A DNA stretch of 64,000 bases from Cladobotryum mycophilum (lineage: Eukaryota; Ascomycota; Sordariomycetes; Hypocreales; Hypocreaceae), in assembly GCA_036429605.1 (NCBI GenBank), contig CM071590.1:1488001-1552000 (forward strand), in the 5' to 3' direction. The position numbers and the translations under genes were made by a program. Under the pieces are notes generated by a model. That model was not told where the DNA came from. It did no database searches and saw only the letters and a program-made list of their open reading frames with translations. Shown one piece after another: positions 48,501 to 60,098 of the stretch; within the stretch, counting starts at the first letter, position 1; each line of letters opens with the position of its first letter.

Positions 48501-49215
48501 ATGTCCCTGGGAAGCTTATTACACGTCGACCAGAAGAGGGGAACAACTTACATACTATAATTAACTTTCCACGACTTACTTCAAAAGGACGTTACCAAAC
48601 AACAATGTTCAGACTTGAAGAAGGTTTTTGAAGCGGGAAAAAGATCGCCCATTTCAATGAGACTATTGCTGGCCTGGAACTTGGGATATTTTCTAACAAT
48701 TCTGAGAAAGTGTTAACAGTTTTGAGTCGACTCGTTTCTTGCATGGCTGTGCTACATCAAACTCGAATGCCGAATGACTATGGCCACATGTGGACTAGCC
48801 CTTGGAGCTGAGCTCCTTTCTGATGCAGTCTTTGTTCTTTAGGCAGAACTTCTAATTAGAAAGGATGCTAAGGCACCAGTTCGTCAGTCATCTAGTGACG
48901 ATGATGCGGCAATTGAGTATCGTCATTGCATATCTTGACAATTGCATCCAGGCTCCATGACCGTCCCGCCACGCATCCAGACCCTGTAGCCCAAGCCCCT
49001 GCTAACGGAGAGAAGACATATTAGCTAACTACATTCTGTTTGCTCTGCATCTGCATTCACAGAAGTGCGCGCTAGTAGTATGTGAGCATATCATCAAGGA
49101 AATCTGATCAACTGCCGATGGTCCCTTGCAGCATCAAAGCTTGAACACAAGAGCTTTCAAATAAAACATTTGCGAGCCTCGGGTTTTGAGCGCGCGCCAG
49201 TCACAGGTCGCCGTC
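45541..49215. other. Gene-poor region, 3.7 kb
   Basis: No supported gene. Contains a CT tract (45855-45868), GATGAT repeats (46267-46290), TGGTGG repeats (46480-46500), one GTACGGAGTAC (47081-47091) and several half-motifs. From about 48000 to 49200 the sequence is AT-richer, with short coding-like stretches but no intact frame; it may be decayed mobile or accessory DNA, without a recognisable transposase or terminal repeats. Confidence 0.55.
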
Positions 49216-50939
49216 ATGGTCGGAGTTCCGCGAAGTAGCGGATGCCAGCTATGCAGAAAGCGACGCGTGAAGTGTGACGAGGGGAAACCAGAATGTGGCA
49301 ACTGTCTCAAGTATGGCGCTCAATGTCCAGGTTATGAGCGAGCTATGAAATTCGTGTCTGGGAAACACCAAATTCGCAGCAAGGGAGCTCGAAAGGCACG
49401 CGAGGGCGACAATGGCTCGGGATCTTGTCCATCCGTCGTGACGACCTCCGGGGGAAGCTCTCCTGCGGTGTCACTGGTGAGCTCACTATCACCCAATCGG
49501 GCACTGTTGATAGGTACATTGATGGAGTCAGTTCGAGCAAGCATGGCCAAAAAAGAGGTACCGGGCCAGTCTACTTTCTTTTCTTGGCTACGTCTTGAAA
49601 GTCTTGGTAAGACAGAGCTCCTAGACGGTGCTGCTTGCTCGCTTGCCCTGCATCTCGTCGGCAAGGAGATGTTGGATGAGAGCTCAGTTGCCCGGAGTCG
49701 GACTCTGTATGGGCAATCGTTGAACGCCCTGCAGGTAACGCTGAGACATCCTGTCAAATGGAAGTCGTCCGAGACACTCTGTTCCGCCATTTTGCTTTGC
49801 TTTTTTGAGGTAATATCGCAATTTCTCCCCAACAGTTCTGCAAAAGAGCCTCTACTAATGCCCAAAACAAAAGCTGTTTGCAGGAACGGCTTCACCAGAT
49901 ACATGGCTCCAGCATGCAAGAGGGATAGCTGCTCTGATGGAACAGCGGGGCCCAGCCGCTCACACTGAGGGCTGCGATGCATCAATTTTGCTTTCCTTTC
50001 GTGGCATTTTAGTATGTGCTTTGTCCCTTTTTGATCTCCACTGCTTCCCTTTTGTGATGTCTTCAGTTCCGATTTTTCGTTTCCGCGCACCGAGTGCACG
50101 GATTCGTGGCTTGGTCTAATGTGCGTGCACAATAGGGCAGAAACATTCTGCAAGTGCGTGGCAATAGTCTAGAGCGTCATGGAATTTAAAAAAAAAGTTT
50201 TGCTGACTGACCTATTCCTTTCTAGATTATGAGTCAATTGTTCTATCCCACGAGTGACTCATGCTTTTTGTCACGCCCGGAATGGACACCGGTACTTCGT
50301 GATGGTGGCCGTCATATCTTCTACCCTCCAGATGTCCCGGATCAAACAATCACAATAATGGATGGTTTCTTTGAAAGACTTGCTGAACTACCAGAGGTTT
50401 TATGGTGGGGATACCCTATCCGGGAAGCCCACCTTGCATGCAGGGCGGTATCTCCCAAGAGGGTAGAGCATGCCATGCAGTTGGCATCCAAATGCCATAA
50501 GCGCTTTAGCCGGTGGTATGAGGGCTTCAAATCGCTTGGGGTGCTAGCAACATTTGTGCAGGTTCCTTCCAAGGATCCGGACTCGATGTACGAATGGGTA
50601 TTCGACCATAAAGTTCCATGGCTTGGCTCAATGCTCATGTCCTATTGGGCAAGCATGCTTATTCTGCAAGAGCTCTTAACTCGGTGTAACTGGCCGGAGG
50701 ATTTTGAAGAATCACAACGAGAGCTAGTGCAGAATATTTTGAGGTCTGTCGAGTCAGTAGGCCAGGGGGTCTTGGGACCGTACCGAGTCGGATACTCCCT
50801 AAGAATTGCATACGAGTTTGCCAGCTCCGAAGCACAACAGTGGATTAGGGCCATGCTTGACAGGTTCTCGAAGAGCTATGCTGCAACGGATAAGACACTA
50901 TACCCGAGCCCGAGAATGGACCAGAAAGGGTATGCTTAA
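49216..50939 (+). CDS. Zn2Cys6 transcription factor with a late frame break
   Basis: Exons 49216-49809, 49874-50011 and 50226-50939 give 481 aa; introns start GTAATA and GTATGT and end AAAAG and TCTAG. The zinc cluster CQLCRKRRVKC, then CGNCLKYGAQC, is at residues 10-37. Downstream segments look like the fungal-specific TF family (PF11951 type): LQHARGIAALMEQRGP, CDASILLSFRGIL, FYPTSDSCFLSRPEW, SLRIAYEFASSEAQQWIR, MLDRFSKSYAATDKTLY. The open frame stops at 50939 after RMDQKGYA, but the next frame continues NWANVVEPCLCGSVDLN and SLFELVRDIDQDGSYAASF to a stop at 51087, so one extra base near 50932 (GGG run) probably truncates the last 50 residues. It sits alone in gene-poor DNA; target unknown. 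Confidence 0.75.
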
Positions 50940-51391
50940 CTGGGCGAACGTTGTGGAGCCTTGTCTGTGCGGCTCTGTGGACCTCAACTTGCAGCAGAAT
51001 CTTGCCAAGAACCCGGTTTCGTCGCTCTTTGAACTAGTGAGAGACATCGATCAAGACGGTTCCTATGCAGCCTCATTCAGGCTTTAACAGCATCAAAGCA
51101 ATTGTGCCCAACTCGACTCAGATGCCCCAATAGTTTGTCCCAAACAACGGTAATCATCTGCCGGACATGCCGAGCGGCAGCAATGCACTTCACCGAAAGG
51201 CTCTACTGGTTGGAACAAGACGTGCATTGGTTAAATCTCACCATGTTACCATCCCATTGGTACGATAGCAAGCAGGTTCTAAGGGGCAAGATTATCCACG
51301 TGGGCAAACATGATGATTGATGCTAGTGAGGCGAGTGTGGAAAAAAATTGGGCCTTGCATCCCTTTGTGCATTAATTATATATCGAACTAA
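50940..51391. other. Out-of-frame C-terminal segment and intergenic DNA
   Basis: 50937-51087 holds the out-of-frame continuation of the Zn2Cys6 factor. The rest, to the stop of the small minus-strand gene, has no gene. Confidence 0.5.
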
Positions 51392-51883
51392 TCATAAACC
51401 ATATAGATCGCACCGTACCAGCCAGCACCGTATATTATTACAAAGTTCGTGTACGCTCATTCCCAACAAAGGCGGTGATTGATGACGGAAGCCTCCATCA
51501 CTTCTTCCTCTTGAATAAGGCCTTGGCGAGCCCCGATAAGGAGGGGCCGCTGAAAAGTAGTTGATCGGTATGCCGGCCGCAGGTGGTGTGGACATTGACT
51601 GTGGGTGATGACTTGATGAAGCCAAAGGAGCTGCTGCGGCGAGGTGGGGAGAAATACTCTAGGTTTGTGCTGGTGGTTGAGCAGGAACCTGTTCTCTGTT
51701 TTTTTCCACGCCATTAGAGTCTGTCCGTCTGCATTTCCACCGAGGGATGTTGAGACAACTTACCTGTGCACGAGAGAGGGGTGGGGAATAGAATGACTCC
51801 GGTGAAGCAAGAGCATCTCCCAGGCCGCTGTGGAGATGAAGATCCAATGGAGATGGAGGAGAAGCCCGTCGTGAAGCGTCCAT
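51392..51883 (-). CDS. Small Pro/Ser-rich protein, model uncertain
   Basis: Exon 1 (51883-51764, minus) encodes MDASRRASPPSPLDLHLHSG, then LGDALASPESFYSPPLSRAQ, and ends at GTAAGT. Exon 2 can start at 51658 (CCTAG acceptor), giving SISPHLAAAAPLASSSHHP and on to TAG at 51392 (128 aa), or at 51688 (GAACAG), which stops after VPAQPPAQT. The reading may break again near 51545: one base out of frame, SGPSLSGLAKALFKRKK ends at TGA 51498, which looks more like a natural C-terminus. There are no domains or signal peptide. The family is not recognised. Uncertain whether coding, decayed or mis-sequenced. Confidence 0.4.
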
Positions 51884-54625
51884 GTCTGATGATGGCTCGA
51901 TGTTTCTCCGTTTCCAGCGGTGAGGTGTTTAATGGAGTGCTTTAGTGGCGTGTTAGTCGTCAACGACTAGCGAAGATGAGATAGTCTTCTGGGTATATCG
52001 TTTTTGTGGTTGTGTGTAGCGGTATGTATTATAAGTTGTAGTAATCTGGGCCTTCAAGGCAGCCAAGGAACTCAAGCACACCTGGTGCGAGGATGAAAGG
52101 GTCGATGGTGAGCGAGAGAGTTGGATGATTCCACGATGATACGGAGGGACAAAGGAAAAGATGTGCTTTGAGGACGGAAGCTGGTCAATAAATAGAGTGA
52201 AAGCGATCCCTTGGAATAGACTCATCCGGCCACGCATGTGGCTGCTGACCCCAGTTTGTGTTGGGCCGCGGGTGGTCTAGTCTCTTGGAGTCTCTCCAGC
52301 CGTACGGAGCACAACTCTCGGCATGCAGATGCGCGGAGGGTCAGGAGCCAAACGTGTTGGTAAGACATGGCCAATCATGGTTGATCGGAGGTCTCAGATG
52401 CATGATGCATGATTAGTGAATTGACAGAGGCACCAGGATAAAAGAGCGAAGCTGACGAGGGATGGAGAAGGGAAATATGTCATTGGTATTGATTGGATTG
52501 CTGCCTACGAGGCCTGTCGTCACGTCTGTATCGCATCAGGGATGTTTAGAGATGCCACGACATCAGGCATCTGTATAACAGAAAATTTTCTCAAATCTCT
52601 CCTCTCAAATCAACTCAACAAGTGCAGATCAACGGCGGCGATGGTCATTCGGTCAAGATTGGCAGTAGTACATGATGGTGAAGGTTTGCAAAAAGGAATC
52701 ATAATGCAACGCTACGATTACAACTCACTGTGGTGCTGAGTCTAGACTGAGCCGGAGGGTGCTGTCGCCGTCGGTAGTCTTTGCGGGCTGGGACATGTGG
52801 CCCTACCCTACGCCTACAGGCTACTGGATACTAGGTGCTCTGTAGTCTACAGCCTGTTGTTGGTAAGCGATAAGAGTGCTACAGGGACTACGACAAAGGA
52901 CTACAGAGGACTACAAGGACCAGCCCAGGACTTTTTACTAGTACATCATGTAGGTTAAACTGCCAACTCTAAATAGAGGCCAATGACTTTTAGGACTACT
53001 GGTAGTTGATGGCCAATAGCTGAGGCAGTGGAAAGAAATGGAGTGAGTAAATTAGTGAGTGAGTGAGTGAGTGAGTGAGTGATTTTCTTTTCTTGTTTTG
53101 TTTTGTTTTGTTTTATTTTCCAGGTATGGAGATGATCCAATGTCTTTCAGCCGGATTGAAATGTCTCAAACATGACGTGAATGTAAGTACTTTTGTAGGT
53201 ATGCTTTGTTTGATGGAATGCCCAACAAAGGATCGCGAAGGAAGAGGGGTCTAGTAGATGCGTGCTTATTTTGGCAACTTGATGCATCTGCTTATTGGAA
53301 CTTATTGGAATGTGTTCCATAAAAAGCATCCGTCCTAGAGAATCCCTCGTGTTTCAAGTTTTGGAGGATGAATAGATAGTGTGTTGGCCTGAGGCACAAA
53401 GGCAGCAAACTTGGTAGTCTTCTTTACTAATCTTTGTCGGGTGTCTAGGTTAGCTAAAAAAAAAAAAAAAGTTGGGCGCGGTAGTGGGACGAAGAAGTCT
53501 GGTCGACATCCATCAGCCCTACAGCAGAGGCTAGAAACACGAGCCGCAGTCACGGTGGTGTCAGTGCCGATGGAAGATCTGGGGAAAGATTCTTTGGGAC
53601 AATATATAAATATAGCAGCCTATTGATTAATTGTCAAGATGTAGATTTTTTTTTCACTTTTTTTCTTCGACAATCGTCAAAGTAAAATTTATTTTTGAAT
53701 TAGCCATTGTCATTGCTATTGTGCAGGTTGATTGATATCATACATACAAGATGCACAATGAAGTTTCGGATTTTCCATTTTTACTACATAAAGAAATCAT
53801 GGATGTGATTTTCTTTCATCAATTCCATCTTGGAATCTTCAAAGAACATCATCGTTGATCGATCTCTCTCCCCTGCTTGTGCATCGTCATTTTCTACCTG
53901 GTTTTACAGTGGGTTGTCCAGCTGTACTTCCACCTATTTTTCAGCGGGTCTGTTCTTTTTTCTGGCGTCGGCTGCCTTGGACTCGACACCCCCCAAAAGA
54001 GTACGGAAGCTTGGGCCACTAAGGGAACACAGACTCTCTTCCCCCTTCGCGCCAGTCTCTGTTCTGCCTGCACTGCACTGCACGTGAGTTCTGGGCGACG
54101 TTTTGGCCTCATTGCCTGCTCTGCTGCAAACCCGCGACGGCGACGCGCGACCAAAGCAAAAAAACTAGGTTGATTTCATCATTCTTTATTCGCAATTGCT
54201 GTGCTGGCGATTGCAGCATTGTTGCTGTTGACGCGACAACGATAATATTCGACACGGCCTCGACATTATACGTTTTGCGCCTTCTACTTGGTCTTTTGGT
54301 TCATGTCGACTCGTTAACAAAAGGGTGCATCATTGCGCGACCCATGCACGCCCTTTTGTATTATTGCTGTTCACCACCACCACCACCACTACTAACACCT
54401 CATCCTTAACGTGAGTTCCCCCTGAGAGTATCCTGCATCGCATCCATTCCATGACGTGAATGGTGCGAGCACCGTTTTGAGTTTCCACTTTGGTGAAGTG
54501 ACTGGTTGATTATTAACCTTTTTTTGCAACTACAGGTTTGAGCATCGCCCCCCGAAACCGAAGCGATCCCATATTCACATTCGATTATTCGCTTTATATA
54601 CCATTATTACATCAATTCATTAAAA
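51884..54625. other. 2.7-kb intergenic region
   Basis: Divergent promoter area of the small Pro-rich gene and the AAA-bromodomain gene. Contains clustered GGACTAC-like units (52880-52925), a GTGA tetranucleotide repeat (53055-53081), a TTTTG run (53096-53115) and CACCACCACC (54369-54387). The T-rich stretch at 54500-54620 is probably the ATPase gene's 5' leader. No gene supported. Confidence 0.6.
53055..53081. repeat. (GTGA)n microsatellite
   Basis: Seven near-perfect tetranucleotide units in intergenic DNA. Confidence 0.9.
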
Positions 54626-57600
54626 ATGGTCAACAACAAGCGAAAGAGAGTCCTCGAGGAGTTCGATCCCAACAAGTCCGATTCCGAAGATGAGAACTTT
54701 GATCCCACCGAAGCTAGACCGAGAAGAAGCTCCAAGAAGCCACGCGCATCCAGAGGTGTTAAATCCGGTCGGAGGAAGCACACCCGCTACAGAGGCTCCG
54801 ATATTGAAGATGACGATGACGAGCTGTCTGATTCTCAGGAGGAATCATTTGCTGAGGATGGATCCGACGAAGACGCCGAGGACGATGATGCGCCATTGAA
54901 TGCGGCTGGCCGGAAGACCAGGAAAGCTGCCGTCAATCGCACCACCTACAAAGAGAGCAGTGAAGAGGATGATGTGGACGCGGAAGCGGACGATTTGGAT
55001 GACGTTGCGGAGTCCTCGAAGCCGACAACCAGACGTATGGTCAAGCTCAAAGTCCCCAAACCCGTCCTCGCCCAAACCACACGCCGCACTCGCGCCACTA
55101 CGGAAGACATCGAGGACTTTGTTGAGCTCTCTGCATCGGGCCGACATGCTGTTACATCTAGGGATTCGCGAAGCAAGAGCCCGGAAGCACTCGCACGCTC
55201 TAGAGCTTCACGCGCCGCCAAGGGTCTCAAGAAGGTACCTGAGCCTATAGAAGAAGCCACTCAAGAAAGCAGTATCCGAGAGGCACATGATGTCGACGAG
55301 CCTGATGAGCTCTCCCAAGATGTTACGCCGGTCGAGAAGAAGGAGCCAGATGATCAGGAGATGGCGGATGTCCTAAAAGAAGACGAAACTATCATCAAGG
55401 AAGACGAACCTGCAGCACAGAAGCCAGCAGAAACAGAAGCAACAGCAGCAGAAGAGGCCGATGAAGATGAAGATGACGATGATGATGTACCCACCACTCG
55501 TAGAACGCGGGGTGCTCGGGCGACTATAGAGACCGAGGAAGTCGTAGCCGAAGCTGGAAATGAGTCTGAATCCGGCGCAAATCGAAGATCACGCCGGCTG
55601 ACCCGCCGATCCGGAACCAAAAAATCGACAGAACCTAGCAGTGATTTCGATCCCGGGGATGAATCGGATGCCGATGCCTCAGGTTCCGACAAGGAACGGA
55701 ACAAGGATGACGACAATGTGGATAGCCCCACTCCCCGAGGACGGCAGACGAGGTCACGGGGCCGCTCCGGTAGAAGCTCACGCCGGCGAAATTCCTCTGC
55801 TGACGAAGAGCCTGATTTCGACATGGATGAGCTGAATGAGGAAGCTCGTGAGTTGAGAGCGACATCACGACCTCGTCGTCGACCAGCCAGGAACGAATCT
55901 CCTATTGTATACCAAGAGAACACTCGCCGAAAGCGCACTCAGGTCAATTACTACATGCCACCTTTGAATGCGGTGAACATTGAGGAAGAGGCCGAGGAGC
56001 AGGCACCGGCCCAAGCCAGGAATAACCGACGTCGTGGTGGCGCTAATCACGGCTGGGATCGAAATCTGAACACAACGTTTGGTCCCTTTGGCGGCGGAGG
56101 TGGTGCCGGCTCTCTGCTCAACGGCCCTTGGGGCACCGGGGCTACTGGAGGTGTGGATTCCGATAGCAGTGACGACGAAATGATGCATAGGTCAAACATT
56201 CCAGGCAATGTTGGTATGACTCCAACGTCGGCTGCGCCCCCGGGTGGACTGCTTCCTGGTGCTGGGGCCTTGGGTGCAGATGGCATTGGAGCAACACCCA
56301 ATGTTGGAAAGGTCAAGGACCGCAAGGCCTTGGCCGACGCCGACCCTCTTGGTGTTGATCTGAATGTTGATTTCAGCAAGGTTGGTGGTTTGCAAGGCCA
56401 CATCGACCAACTCAAAGAGATGGTTCAGCTTCCACTCTTGTACCCCGAACTCTTCACCAGGTTCCATGTCACACCTCCTCGTGGTGTTTTGTTCCACGGT
56501 CCTCCTGGAACGGGTAAAACGCTGCTTGCACGTGCGCTCGCCAACTCTGTCGGTTCTGGCGGCCAGAAGATTTCATTCTACATGCGCAAGGGTGCTGATG
56601 CATTGAGCAAATGGGTTGGCGAAGCTGAGAAGCAGCTTAGGTTGCTCTTTGAAGAGGCCAGGAGGACGCAGCCTAGTATCATTTTCTTTGATGAAATTGA
56701 TGGCTTGGCCCCGGTCAGATCCAGCAAGCAAGAGCAGATCCACGCTTCCATCGTATCCACTCTGTTGGCGTTGATGGATGGTATGGATGGCCGAGGGCAA
56801 GTTATTGTTATCGGTGCCACCAATCGACCGGACAATATTGATCCCGCGCTTCGCCGACCTGGTCGTTTTGACAGAGAGTTTTATTTCCCCTTGCCTGATC
56901 TCGATGGTCGACGATCCATTCTTGATATTCACACCAAGGACTGGGGTCTCTCAAACGACTTCAAGACATCGCTTGCGGAGAACACCAAGGGATATGGTGG
57001 TGCTGATTTGAGGGCCCTGTGTACTGAAGCATCTCTTAATGCTATCCAGCGAACATACCCCCAGATCTACTCGGCCACGGAGAAACTGCTGGTTGACCCG
57101 GACAAGATTTCAGTTCATGCCTCGGACTTTATGATTTCTGTCAAGAAGATGATTCCATCCTCTGAGCGTTCCGCCACGTCTGGAGCACGCCCTCTGCCTG
57201 GCTCCATTGCACCTCTGCTATGTGATCAGTTCGCCGAGGCTAAACGGGCGCTGGACGCCTTGCTGCCTCGAAAGAAGAAGACTACTGCACTGGAGGAGGC
57301 CATGTATGAGCAATTTGATGACGCGGATCATGGCTTTGGCAGAGAAGCCCTGCATCAGGAATTTGAGCGCTCTCGAGTTTTCCGCCCTAGGTTCCTGATT
57401 GCCGGTGCTCATGGTATGGGTCAGGGCTATATCTCCTCTGCGATACTCCACTATTTTGAAGGAATTCACGTCCAGAATTTTGACCTCCCAAGTCTTCTCG
57501 GAGATGGACGAGTAAGTACTATTCTGATCTTTACTATTCTATGTGGTACTAACGTATCTGTAGCCTATGGAGCAAGTCATTGTTGGCCTCTTCACTGAAG

Positions 57601-59536
57601 TTAGGCGACACAAGCCAAGTGTCATCTACATTCCCAACGTCGATGCTTGGCATGCGACTCTTACTGGCACGGTTGCTTTGATCACCTTCCAGACCATGCT
57701 GAAGTCAATTGCTCCTACGGATCCTGTTCTTCTTTTGGCCACGGCAGACGCGGATGTTAAGGAACTCCCCGAGGAGTTGGTTCGCGTCTTCTTCGGCTTC
57801 TCCCGCAAGAATCGCATGGAAATCAAGCGGCCTCGTCAAGAAAACCGTATGGAGTACTTCTCCAAGACCTTGGAGTATATCAAGAAGAAGCCTGCAGAAT
57901 TCCCGGATTTGGAAAACAGGAAGAAGCGTGTTCTCGAAGAGCTCCCAGTTGCCCCGAAGCCGGTGCCCAAGCCACCAACCAAGGAAGAAATGAAGGCGCT
58001 GAAAAAGAAGGATCATCAAATGCTCAATGCTCTGAAGATTCAACTGCAGCCAATTATGGACCAAATCAACCGGAGATACAAAAAGTTCCGGCAGCCAGTT
58101 ATTCCTCCGGGCCAGATCGACTATTTGTTTGCAGAATTAGACCCTAATTATGTGCGACCGGATATTGCTGAAGGCGAAAACCGGCCGTTTGAGATTGTCA
58201 AGGACAAGCATGAGAACGATGTGCTGAGAGATACCGTGTCTGGAAAGTGCTATTATAACCTGGAAACGACCACCATTGAAGAGCGTCTATCCAATGGCTT
58301 CTATGCTCGACCGAAAGACTTCCTTTTTGACATCAAGGCTCTTGCTAGGGATGCTAAGAATATTGGAGACAAGGAGCGGACACTCAAGGCGAATGAGCTG
58401 CTCAGCAATGTAGAGGTCGATGTTGCTAGCATTGAAAACAGTACTTCTCACATTGACTGGGAGGCACTTTATCAGCGTCAGCAGCAGCGGGCGAAAGAAG
58501 CTGCAGAGAAGGAGCGAAAGCGGAAAGCTATGCAGTCAATCCTGGATAGAGTTCAGTCTGACCTTGGAGGTGGCAATGACAGTGATTCTCAGGGTCCTCT
58601 AACTCTAGGAGAGCCTGTTCCCGGAGCTCGTACTATGGCTCGATTCCAGGTACGCAGTCCGCTGTCTAATGGGCACGGTCAAGCCGGGTTGAACCAGACA
58701 CCGCAAAGCAACGGCGTGTTCCACCCTTTGAAAGAGGGCGACGTGACGATGAGTGGCATTGATGAGGACACCCAGCTCAACTCTCAAGCTTCCCCAATGG
58801 GACCGCCACCCAAGTCTCAAGATCAATTTGGCAGGGTTTTGACTGGCATGACACAAATATCTCAGCGATCTGTTGTGACGTCTCTCCCCCCGGAGTATCG
58901 CCTTCTGCTGTCATCAACGAAGCGTCGACCACGAAGACGTCGGACCCATCTACCCACCGGTCGTCCAATTGGAGCACACAGCATACGAATGGTAACCTCG
59001 ACGAGCGACGTGTTGAAGAGAACGAAAACGATGCCGAAATGCCGGATACTCTGCTTATGGGGAGCCAGCTCACCTCTAGCGAGGATTCTTGGCTGTATAC
59101 ACAGACCCAGGGGCTGCTAACTAGTCATATCACCCCCAAGTCCAATTTGAGTGGAAGCCAGGTATCGCCCCATCCACTCACGCAGGCAAGCCCGGTGTCT
59201 TCAAGATTGAATGCTGTGCGGCATTTGCTCGACACCAACCCAGACGAGCCGCACTCCACGCGCAACTCGAATTCATCCGCGTCTCAGCCACTAGCGGTCG
59301 ATGGAGCCATTGAGAACTTCTTGGACCAGGTCACGCATGCCACTTCGGGATGTACCATTGAGCAGTTGGAGCAGGTCAACCGAGAAATGATGGATGAGAT
59401 TTGGCGAACCCGACATGAGTGGAATCGCATGAAGGTTCTTGACAGTGTCACGGGAGTCTTTAACGATACAATCGGGGACATTGAGAGCATGCAGAACATG
59501 GATCCGGCGAGTCAGCGGGACGACATTGAAGCATAG
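54626..59536 (+). CDS. ATAD2/Yta7-type AAA ATPase with bromodomain (frame break)
   Basis: Exons 54626-57511 and 57564-59536, with a 52-nt intron (TACTAAC branch). The acidic, basic-patch N-terminus (about 450 residues) is followed by AAA1 at about 580-830: Walker A GPPGTGKT (about 625), Walker B IIFFDEIDG (about 688), sensor GATNRPD, Arg-finger region RRPGRFDREF. AAA2 is degenerate: its Walker A position reads GAHGMGQG, lacking Lys-Thr. A bromodomain-like region lies at about 1115-1245. This is the Yta7/Abo1/ATAD2 family, a nuclear hexamer that handles histone H3-H4. At a C6 run (58886-58891) the frame shifts: downstream, GVSPSAVINEAST and ENENDAEMPDTLLMG read one base off to TGA/TAG at 59536. 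Adding one base gives about 1,619 aa; as written it stops at 59120 with an Arg-rich nonsense tail. Confidence 0.9.
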
Positions 59537-60098
59537 GAGGATGGGCTTTTTCTTCTTCTTCTCAGAACTTTGAAAGTTACAAGATTGTGGGATTTTTAAA
59601 AGGTTGTATTAAATGGAAGGAAACGGCGGCGGCACAGCATACATTGGGGAGAAAAAAATAACCTCCCATCCCCCCTATTTTTGTCTAAGAATTGCATTGA
59701 GAGAGAGAGTGAGTGAGAGAAAGAGAAGAGAGAGCTACCAGTGAGCACCTGTGAGATAACGTGTGTGCAGACACAACTTTGGAGTTTTAGGACAACAGCA
59801 GCGAGTGGAAACAAGGGTGGCATGACTATGGTTTTTATTTTGTTTTATTTTACTTTTTAGATGTATAACTGTTGTGGATATTACATAAAACAAAGGACTC
59901 GAGTTCCAATTTTTTTGTTACAAGCTTATTAAAGTCATGATTGCTAGAATTCTTAATATGATATGATGCTTCTCCATCTCTTTAAAGTCTCTTTTTGCCG
60001 TCTTGCTTGCCTCTCTTCTCCCTCATTCCCCCACTCTCTCGCTCACACTCTCACACTCTCACTCTCTTTAGGTATGCATAGCAATATCCTCTTGTCGC
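59537..60098. other. Convergent intergenic region
   Basis: Between the ATPase (plus) and SDR (minus) 3' ends. Has GA (59700-59735) and CT (60035-60068) tracts; no gene. Confidence 0.7.

Noticed and set aside
50100..50225. Extra exon in the Zn2Cys6 factor within the second intron
   Set aside because: A candidate acceptor near 50065 opens a short reading, but the direct junction from 50011 to 50226 restores the family-like order (SFRGIL then FYPTSDSCFLSRPEW).
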